A stretch of 17,475 bases of DNA from the NCBI GenBank assembly GCA_002868985.1, contig PKTV01000062.1, positions 1 to 17,475 on the forward strand. Direction: 5' to 3'. Positions 7,545-13,658 of the stretch are shown in pieces; the first letter of the stretch is position 1; every line of letters starts with the position of its first letter. The stretch comes from Desulfobacteraceae bacterium (GTDB taxonomy: Bacteria; Desulfobacterota; Desulfobacteria; Desulfobacterales; UBA11574). Below the pieces are notes generated by a model that saw only the letters and a program-made list of their open reading frames with translations, made no database searches and was not told the DNA's origin. The translations under genes and the position numbers were made by a program.

Positions 7545-9165
7545 CTTTTCTCCTTTCCGGCCGGAAGTTGGAAGGACGGGATTTTAAAGACGCAAGATAA
7601 TAGTCCTTGGCCAAAAGTTGCTCCATACACTCTTCCAGTGGCTTTTCAGTATCAACACGAATATGCATCTTTTCACCCAATTCATTCAAAGGCTCAAATC
7701 GCTTCTTGAAATCTTCATAATGGTGGTACCGAGCGTCTGAAACCGGATATCCGCCCTCCCGCTTTAATAGGCGTTCTTTAATAACATCTTCTTTTAATAC
7801 ACATTCAACAAAGACAATGTTCACTTCATTGTCTTTAGCCATACGTATGGCTTCAGAGCGATCATGTTGTTTACTATATGTTGCGTCTAAAATAACGGAT
7901 CTCCCCTGTTCAATTTCTTCCTGGGCCGAGAGAAGAAGCCTCCCATACGTAAGACCACTGGCACCCTTTGAATAAATGCCGGTTTCAAACGACATGTCCG
8001 ATATATCATCAGGTTTTAGACCATACAATTCTTTCCGAATCACATCGGATTGAAATGCGTTGATTCTAAAAACCCTGGAAAGTTCTCTTGAAATCGTGCT
8101 CTTACCCGAACCCGGCATTCCGCACACTATCCAGACCGTAGGACGTGTGAACTTCACTGCGTATCGGTAGGCAAAATCTAAATATTTATTGGTTTCTTTA
8201 AGAAGCTTCGCTTTATCTTTCTTGCCCAGATCATCTTCCTGAAGACGGATGCAATTTACCTTGCACCGGACTAAAGCCCGGTAGCATTTGTAAAAATCGA
8301 TAAGAACGAAAACATCCGGATCTTCCGTATGTTTCGCATAGTCATCGAGCAGATCATTGGCAATCTGTGGAAAACCCTCGTAATCGAGATCCATTGCCAA
8401 AAACGCCAGATCTGATGTAACATCCTGAAACCTGAAACGTTCATTAAATTCGATACAGTCAATGATCTGAATCCCTTCATCGGTAAAATAGATATGTCCG
8501 GTTCTCAGGTCACCATGGCAGTCTCGAATTTTTTTAGTTTTGATCCTATTGTCAAAGAGTTCTTTTTTTCTGTGCAAGAAGGAGAGCGTGGCGGATCGGA
8601 CAATCTGAAATATTCGTTCATCAAGAATTTCTCCGGCGAACATTATCGTTTGTCTAAAATTTTCCTCACAATTTGCCAGAATGATTTCCCAGGCCCCGGA
8701 GCAGTGAATATGCTCAACGGATGGACCTTGATTATAAAACTTAGCAAGAATTACAGCAAGTTGCTTAATAAAACCTCTGTTAATCTTTTTTCTTTTCAAC
8801 AGATGAACCATGGAACGGTCCGCAGGAAGTTGTCGCATTTTAACAGCATATTCAACGGGAACGCCCGACCCATTCAGATGATATTTGCCGTCTTTAAAGG
8901 TGATTTCAACAACACCAAGATAGACGTTGTGAGACAGGCGTTTATTCAGGACAACTTCCTGGTGGCAGTAATAATAACGCTTTTCCAAAGTGGTGAAATC
9001 GAGAAAATCGAGGTTGACCGGTTTTTTAATTTTATAGACATAATTGCCTGTAAGAAAGACATGAGAAATATGCGTTTCTCGCTGCCCTATGCGACTTACG
9101 GGGTGAGGATAGAATTCCGGCCTGCGCATTACCTCAAAAATTTGGTCTTGATGATTCATTTTCAT
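7537..9165 (-). CDS. Bifunctional protein: APH-like kinase domain fused to P-loop kinase
   Basis: This 542-aa two-domain protein has an N-terminal half (about 1-335) like aminoglycoside phosphotransferase/choline kinase folds. It shows the strand YVYKIKKPVNLDFLDF with a likely ATP-binding lysine, the catalytic-loop CHGDLRTGHI (HGDL 217-220) and the metal-binding IDCIEF (D236). The C-terminal half (about 342-525) is a P-loop kinase with Walker A GMPGSGKS (349-356), QSDVIRKEL and ILDATY (427-430), similar to zeta-toxin, gluconate kinase or polynucleotide kinase types. Proteins of this layout are usually annotated 'bifunctional aminoglycoside phosphotransferase/ATP-binding protein'; the substrate is not known and antibiotic resistance should not be assumed. 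ATG 9165 or the second ATG at 9159 could be the start; neither has a good ribosome binding site. It is the first gene of the operon with the tandem Usp. Confidence 0.9.
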   Translation of the reverse strand: MKMNHQDQIFEVMRRPEFYPHPVSRIGQRETHISHVFLTGNYVYKIKKPVNLDFLDFTTLEKRYYYCHQEVVLNKRLSHNVYLGVVEITFKDGKYHLNGSGVPVEYAVKMRQLPADRSMVHLLKRKKINRGFIKQLAVILAKFYNQGPSVEHIHCSGAWEIILANCEENFRQTIMFAGEILDERIFQIVRSATLSFLHRKKELFDNRIKTKKIRDCHGDLRTGHIYFTDEGIQIIDCIEFNERFRFQDVTSDLAFLAMDLDYEGFPQIANDLLDDYAKHTEDPDVFVLIDFYKCYRALVRCKVNCIRLQEDDLGKKDKAKLLKETNKYLDFAYRYAVKFTRPTVWIVCGMPGSGKSTISRELSRVFRINAFQSDVIRKELYGLKPDDISDMSFETGIYSKGASGLTYGRLLLSAQEEIEQGRSVILDATYSKQHDRSEAIRMAKDNEVNIVFVECVLKEDVIKERLLKREGGYPVSDARYHHYEDFKKRFEPLNELGEKMHIRVDTEKPLEECMEQLLAKDYYLASLKSRPSNFRPERRKDV

Positions 9166-9662
9166 TAAGGAGCATAAACAAAGCGAGGCTTAGGATACCA
9201 TCACCCTTCGCTCAATTGGGTTCTTAATTATCCATTTTGATTGCGATATTCATGCCAGATTTTAAAAATACAAAGACTGTAGACAACTTTCAGATAAAAC
9301 TGAATTATTAGGAGGAAAAAGATCAAATTGTATGAATCTACAGCATATATGATGTCAGAATATTTTACAAATTGTAAAGACGAAATAATAATACTCCGTT
9401 TAAAAGAAAGCCTTCTTTTTCGTGCATCCGATTTAAGTGCCAGAAATAAGGTGCCAGATTATCTTGACCCAGTTTAAAGAACAGATTATATTAAGGCCGT
9501 TTTTATCATTAGCTCTTTAGAGGCTATGGGAATAAAAGTCGCTCATTATTAGACCCGATTTCTAATGAAAAACATCAAACAGAAAGGCAAAATAATGAAA
9601 CGTCCGGGTTCAGTATGTTTTTTGAATTATGGTTTTAACCCATTTTTTAAAGCGTATAAATC
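9166..9662. other. 497-bp AT-rich gene-poor region between divergent units
   Basis: The region separates the kinase/Usp operon (-) from the DAC-like gene (+), so it should hold the promoters of both, but I could not pick a convincing -35/-10 pair. Two weaker items inside it are listed separately: a possible decayed gene (9322-9552) and a possible 23-codon leader ORF (9595-9666). No tRNA, terminator or long repeat was seen. Confidence 0.5.
9322..9552 (+). pseudogene. Possible decayed small gene
   Basis: A textbook ribosome binding site AGGAGG (9310-9315) stands 6 nt before ATC (9322), where an ATG would be expected. From there the frame encodes a protein-like stretch containing YESTAYMMSEYF, IIILRLKESLLFRAS and ARNKVPDYLDPV. 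It stops at TAA (9475-9477) and continues in the same frame with DYIKAVFIISSLEAMGIKV to TAG (9550-9552). A TTG at 9328 is the only standard-type start near the ribosome binding site. One reading is a former ~75-aa gene that lost its start codon and gained a stop. An alternative is a real 49-aa peptide from TTG, or chance. No family is recognised. Confidence 0.35.
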
Positions 9663-9666
9663 GTGA
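9595..9666 (+). CDS. Possible 23-aa leader ORF coupled to the DAC-like gene
   Basis: The ATG at 9595 is preceded by AGAAAGG at a suitable distance. It opens a 23-codon frame (MKRPGSVCFLNYGF... ending KAYKS) whose TGA overlaps the GTG start of the next gene as GTGA. The downstream gene lacks its own clear ribosome binding site, which would fit translational coupling. The peptide has no recognised family and the ORF is short enough to be chance. Confidence 0.3.
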   Translation: MKRPGSVCFLNYGFNPFFKAYKS

Positions 9667-11108
9667 AAAGCAGAATGACCGCAGAATCTTTCAGAAACCT
9701 GTGCCTTTTTCATACTCTTGACGGGCTTCGGGATGGTCTTACCCACTTTTCGGGGTCGAGTCGGGCAGCGCTCATTTATGCCATCAAGCCTGACGACCCG
9801 ATTCGCGTCTACGATCCACAGAATCTGCTACAGGGCCATGAACCCATATTAAAAGAACTTTATCTACAATCGAATCAATGGCGCAATGATGTTGCGGAAA
9901 AAATCCTTCAAAAGATGCTCTCAGGACATATCCACGCCCAAAAGAACCTTCAACTCGCGGGGTTGATCTCCTACGGCGGCCGATCACGTTCTATTTTCTA
10001 CCAGATGTGGTTTACGGAGCATCACCCCGACATGTGCTCCATCGGGCCCACTGAATGCTGGCTGGAACATGCTGTCTGGCTCCTTTCTCATGATTTTGCC
10101 ACGGAGGAGTCCTTATATACAAGAACTTCCGGCAATGTACTTCGGGAATATGCAACTCATGCGGTTCGGGATTATATTATAGATCAAATTAACATCATGC
10201 TGGGCTGGGATACTCAGGTGCGAGTATATCCTATTCTGGACGCCGTACTAGGTATTTCCAAGACCCGTGAAGAAAAGGCCTGGCCTCTGGGTGAACTGTC
10301 GTTTGTTGAACCGAACGCCATTTTAGAAATGCAATTTTTAGCCCGGTTTCCTCTTTTGGAACAGCCGAACCTAAATAATTTCAAGCATGTTCGCAAGCTC
10401 CTCCAGAGTGTTGAGAATTCGGAACGCAAACTGATATCTGACGGTAAAACCATCGTCGGAATTTCTGCCGACACCGAGGAAACGTTTTGCATCACCGCTG
10501 ATTTCAGAGGTGAATACGGTTTTTTGGGCATAAACGGTAATCTGGTGTGCAGTTTTGCAAATGGCAGTTTTCATTCGACGACACGCCAGGCCAATCTGGT
10601 GGAGGTGGAAGAGGCGTTGCTTGAATCGAATCTCGATTTTGCCACCAGTCATGAACTTTTTCAGATTATCACCCGGATTGTACATACGGCCGAAAGAGAA
10701 AAGTATGGCTGCACTCTGGTTATTGACTTTAATGATGCGCCCATCAAAATTGCGGGGCAGACATCGGAACAAACACTGGATCTCAGAAAAGAGCATTTTC
10801 TAAGGCTCACGGAATCCTTGGCAAAGCTGGACGGGGCGATCCATATCGGTGCGGATCTGAAACTTCATGGGTTCGCCTGTCTCTTAGACGGTCTCGCCGT
10901 CCCGGGCGAGGATCGGGCCCGGGGTGCGCGGTTCAACTCGGCACTGAGGTTCACCGCCATACATACGAATCTTATCATCGTGGTCGTCTCCTCAGACCGC
11001 CCGATTTCGGTCATTAAAGAAGGCGTTGAATTGAACGCCCAATGCGAATGGAAGCCCGTCCCGGGATGTATCGAACCGCCGCTAACACTTGAGCGCTTTA
11101 TAGAATAA
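9663..11108 (+). CDS. Divergent diadenylate cyclase (DAC/DisA_N) domain protein with N-terminal sensor-like region
   Basis: The last ~130 residues match the DAC fold that makes c-di-AMP from two ATP: the DGA motif in KLDGAIHIGADLKLHG (D390-A392), CLLDGLAVPGED, then RGARFNSALRFTA (420-432) and IIVVVSSDRPISVIKEG. In canonical enzymes the second motif is GTRHRAA; here RHR reads R423-F424-N425, so activity or product is uncertain. The first ~330 residues match no domain I can name with certainty. They look like the poorly characterised N-terminal sensor regions (DACN-type) attached to divergent DAC domains. No transmembrane segment is seen. The start is GTG 9663, or ATG 9675 as an alternative; neither has a strong ribosome binding site. 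The aminotransferase gene follows 50 nt later on the same strand. Confidence 0.8.
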   Translation: MKSRMTAESFRNLCLFHTLDGLRDGLTHFSGSSRAALIYAIKPDDPIRVYDPQNLLQGHEPILKELYLQSNQWRNDVAEKILQKMLSGHIHAQKNLQLAGLISYGGRSRSIFYQMWFTEHHPDMCSIGPTECWLEHAVWLLSHDFATEESLYTRTSGNVLREYATHAVRDYIIDQINIMLGWDTQVRVYPILDAVLGISKTREEKAWPLGELSFVEPNAILEMQFLARFPLLEQPNLNNFKHVRKLLQSVENSERKLISDGKTIVGISADTEETFCITADFRGEYGFLGINGNLVCSFANGSFHSTTRQANLVEVEEALLESNLDFATSHELFQIITRIVHTAEREKYGCTLVIDFNDAPIKIAGQTSEQTLDLRKEHFLRLTESLAKLDGAIHIGADLKLHGFACLLDGLAVPGEDRARGARFNSALRFTAIHTNLIIVVVSSDRPISVIKEGVELNAQCEWKPVPGCIEPPLTLERFIE

Positions 11109-11158
11109 GCATTTTCAAGACCAAATACTTTTTAACCACAGAATTAGAAAGATACGCT

Positions 11159-12301
11159 ATGCAAATACAATCAAAGCTGCCGGATGTCGGTGTCACCATT
11201 TTCACGATCATGTCCAAACTGGCAAATGACCATAATGCCATAAATCTTTCCCAGGGTTTTCCGGATTTCGATGTTCACCCCGATCTCTTGGCCCTGGTCG
11301 ACAAATTTATGCGCTCCGGACACAATCAGTACGCCCCCATGCAGGGCGTACAAGCCTTGCGGGAACGAATTGCTGAAAAAGTCCGGGATCTGTACCATGC
11401 CGACTATGATCCTGAATCTGAAATTACCCTTACATCCGGTGCAACAGAGGCATTGTTTGCAGCCATTAGCGCCGTTGTTCACCGCGGAGATGAAGTAATC
11501 ATTCTTGAACCGGCCTTTGACTCCTATGTGCCGGTCATTAAACTCAATGGCGGCATTCCCGTATATGTCGAATACAAATTCCCGGATTACAGAATAGACT
11601 GGAATGATGTCAGAAAAGTTCTGTCTTCTAAAACCAGACTTATCATACTGAATTCACCTAACAATCCAACAGGCGCCGTATTTACGGATACCGACATATC
11701 TGAACTTAAAACCATTTTACAGGATACGGATGTGCTGATTTTGAGTGATGAAGTTTACGAGCATATTATTTTTGACGGCCTAAGACATGAAAGCGTTTCC
11801 CGGCATCCCGAGCTTGTTGAAAGGAGCTTTGTGATCAGTTCCTTTGGAAAAACCTACCACACCACCGGCTGGAAAATCGGATACTGCCTGGCACCGGTGC
11901 CGTTGTCTAAAGAATTTCAAAGGGTGCATCAGTTTTTAACCTTTGCATCCAATACGCCGATTCAGTATGCTTATGCCCAATTCATGAAAAACAAGGATAT
12001 TTATTTGAACCTTTCGGCATTTTACCAGCAAAAAAGAGATAAATTTCTATCGCTCATTAAAAATTCGCGGTTTAAAGCCTTGCCCTGCCGAGGCACTTAC
12101 TTTCAAATGCTGGATTATTCCGCAATTTCCGATGAATCCGATGTCGCATTCTCAAAAAGACTAACCATAGAGAATGGTGTGGCGTCGATTCCACCTTCTG
12201 TTTTTTACCATGGTCAAGTTGATCATAAAGTCCTTCGATTCTGTTTTGCCAAAAAAGATGAGACGCTTGAAAAAGCTGCGGAGAGATTATGCAAGATTTA
12301 A
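11159..12301 (+). CDS. PLP-dependent methionine/glutamine-type aminotransferase (YbdL-like)
   Basis: This 380-aa class I/II fold-type I aminotransferase fits YbdL of E. coli (methionine aminotransferase) and the glutamine transaminase K group better than AspC. Visible PLP features are QYAPMQG (Y59), TSGATEALF, NSPNNPTGAVF (N169), ILSDEVYEHI (D197) and the Schiff-base lysine K231 in SSFGKTYHTTGWKIGYC. The C-terminal substrate-carboxylate arginine lies in VLRFCFAKK. The N-terminal SQGFPDFDVHP is typical of this subgroup. Likely reaction: transfer of the amino group between methionine or an aromatic amino acid and a keto acid, including formation of methionine from 2-keto-4-methylthiobutyrate. 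The last 13 nt overlap the omega-amidase gene, supporting a shared pathway. The ribosome binding site is weak (AGAAAGA). Confidence 0.92.
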   Translation: MQIQSKLPDVGVTIFTIMSKLANDHNAINLSQGFPDFDVHPDLLALVDKFMRSGHNQYAPMQGVQALRERIAEKVRDLYHADYDPESEITLTSGATEALFAAISAVVHRGDEVIILEPAFDSYVPVIKLNGGIPVYVEYKFPDYRIDWNDVRKVLSSKTRLIILNSPNNPTGAVFTDTDISELKTILQDTDVLILSDEVYEHIIFDGLRHESVSRHPELVERSFVISSFGKTYHTTGWKIGYCLAPVPLSKEFQRVHQFLTFASNTPIQYAYAQFMKNKDIYLNLSAFYQQKRDKFLSLIKNSRFKALPCRGTYFQMLDYSAISDESDVAFSKRLTIENGVASIPPSVFYHGQVDHKVLRFCFAKKDETLEKAAERLCKI

Positions 12302-13071
12302 AAGTTACACTGATTCAAAGCGAACTGGCCTGGGAAGATATTGATTCGAATCTGGCCGGGTTTAATTCCAGAATAGACGCTATTGAGGAGGATACCCATC
12401 TCATCGTACTGCCGGAGATGTTTTCCACCGGCTTTACCATGAATGCCCCTGCCCTGGCCCAGGATATGAAAAGTTCTGCGGTCAAATGGATCAAAGAAAA
12501 GTCAGCAGAAAAGAACGTCGATATGGTCGGAAGTATCATCGCCGATGACAACGGCAAATTTTTCAACCGGTTGCTTTGGGCCAAACCCAACGGTGAAATC
12601 TTCACCTATGACAAAAAACACCTCTTTCGGATGGCGGGAGAAGAAAAAATATACAGCGCCGGAACTAAAAATATTACGGTGGAGCTGAACGGCTGGAAGA
12701 TCAGACCCTTTATTTGTTACGACCTTCGTTTTCCGGTCTGGACACGAAATATTGCAAACCAGTTTGATGCAGCCATATTTATCGCCAACTGGCCTGAAAG
12801 ACGCTCAGCGCACTGGAAAGCCCTCTTGCTGGCCAGAGCCATTGAAAATCAGTGTTACGTGATCGGCGTCAACCGTGTCGGTACAGACGGAAACGGCCTG
12901 ACTTACAGCGGCGATTCTTCCATCATCGATCCATGGGGAACCATCATTTTTCAAAAGAGCAACCAAACGTGCATATACACGGCAGATCTATCTTATGATG
13001 TTCTTAAAACATCCAGGAAAGACTTTCCGGTCTGGATGGATGCGGATAATGATATCATCCGCTCACCTTAA
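12289..13071 (+). CDS. Omega-amidase, nitrilase superfamily (YafV/Nit2-like)
   Basis: This 260-aa carbon-nitrogen hydrolase has the Glu-Lys-Cys triad at E43 (LPEMFSTGFT), K109 (YDKKHLFRMAGE) and C143 (FICYDLRFPVW). The HLFRMAGE segment and the early MFSTGF motif are typical of omega-amidases, which hydrolyse 2-oxoglutaramate to 2-oxoglutarate and ammonia (and 2-oxosuccinamate to oxaloacetate). Glutamine-dependent transamination by the upstream enzyme would produce 2-oxoglutaramate, so the 13-nt gene overlap makes a transaminase/omega-amidase couple, as known in methionine salvage, very plausible (inference). The protein ends in FPVWMDADNDIIRSP, and the stop overlaps the 3' end of the opposing gene by 9 nt. 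Confidence 0.93.
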   Translation: MQDLKVTLIQSELAWEDIDSNLAGFNSRIDAIEEDTHLIVLPEMFSTGFTMNAPALAQDMKSSAVKWIKEKSAEKNVDMVGSIIADDNGKFFNRLLWAKPNGEIFTYDKKHLFRMAGEEKIYSAGTKNITVELNGWKIRPFICYDLRFPVWTRNIANQFDAAIFIANWPERRSAHWKALLLARAIENQCYVIGVNRVGTDGNGLTYSGDSSIIDPWGTIIFQKSNQTCIYTADLSYDVLKTSRKDFPVWMDADNDIIRSP

Positions 13072-13404
13072 TTCCCATTCAATTTGATCAAAGATGTCCT
13101 CAATCTGATACAGCGTCTTGTCGGCTTTGGCCAAGTCCCAATCTCCAATATATGCTTCAACTTCCGTGTAAAGCTTATGGAGTCCGTCTGTGTGCTTAAG
13201 TAAAATCTTTCTAAAAGGCGGATTCCCCTCCAATTCGTATAGGAGTTTGTCCAATTTTCCAACGATGTCAAAGAGAGATGGTCCCTCCTCAACCCATGCC
13301 TCATGAATATAACTCAGGCCCTGGGCAATCTTGGGATAATCCGCTTTCATGTCCTTTTTGTAATACGGACGAACCTGGACGGTAAGTTGCATATGTTTGC
13401 TCAT
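13063..13404 (-). CDS. Conserved-looking 113-aa protein of unknown function
   Basis: This small soluble protein is helical and charged, and I do not recognise its family. The ATG at 13404 (MSKHMQLTVQVRPYYKKDMK) has AAGGAG about 9 nt upstream, which decides it over an in-frame start 14 residues earlier. Notable stretches are KIAQGLSYIHEAW, SLFDIVGKLDKLLYELEG and the acidic C-terminus LYQIEDIFDQIEWELR. No signal peptide, membrane segment or metal motif is seen. Its 3' end overlaps the omega-amidase gene by 9 nt on the opposite strand. The good ribosome binding site and even composition argue that it is a real gene. Confidence 0.7.
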   Translation of the reverse strand: MSKHMQLTVQVRPYYKKDMKADYPKIAQGLSYIHEAWVEEGPSLFDIVGKLDKLLYELEGNPPFRKILLKHTDGLHKLYTEVEAYIGDWDLAKADKTLYQIEDIFDQIEWELR

Positions 13405-13558
13405 GTGCGTCGCTCTCCTTTCTGTCTTAGACAAAAAATCGCTCAATTCAGGTTTAACTTAATCAAAGGAAATTATTTGTTCCGTCAATAGGATTATACG
13501 AACTAATCTCATTTATTATCAATAAAAATAAGTTGGCGACCTCCCGGGGGATTCAATG

Positions 13559-13587
13559 TTGACACACAAATCTTGCTTTCCTATAAT
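13559..13587 (+). promoter_or_regulatory. Consensus sigma70 promoter for the HerA-like gene
   Basis: TTGACA (13559-13564) and TATAAT (13582-13587) are both perfect consensus hexamers with the ideal 17-nt spacer. Transcription should begin near 13594, giving a leader of about 65 nt before the ATG at 13659, which has GGAGG 7 nt upstream. The combination predicts strong constitutive expression unless a repressor acts. Confidence 0.8.
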
Positions 13588-13658
13588 TTTAAACACTATC
13601 CTATCAAAAGTGCGTTTTAATCAACGATAACGGACAATCTTTTAGTGGAGGGTGATCA

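Noticed and set aside
7537..9165. Antibiotic resistance gene (aminoglycoside phosphotransferase)
   Set aside because: Only the kinase fold is shared; the fusion to a P-loop kinase and the Usp operon point to another, unknown substrate.
8494..9168. Long open frame (224 codons) on the + strand
   Set aside because: It is antisense to the well-supported APH-like/P-loop kinase gene and shows no recognisable motif or ribosome binding site; a codon-bias shadow.
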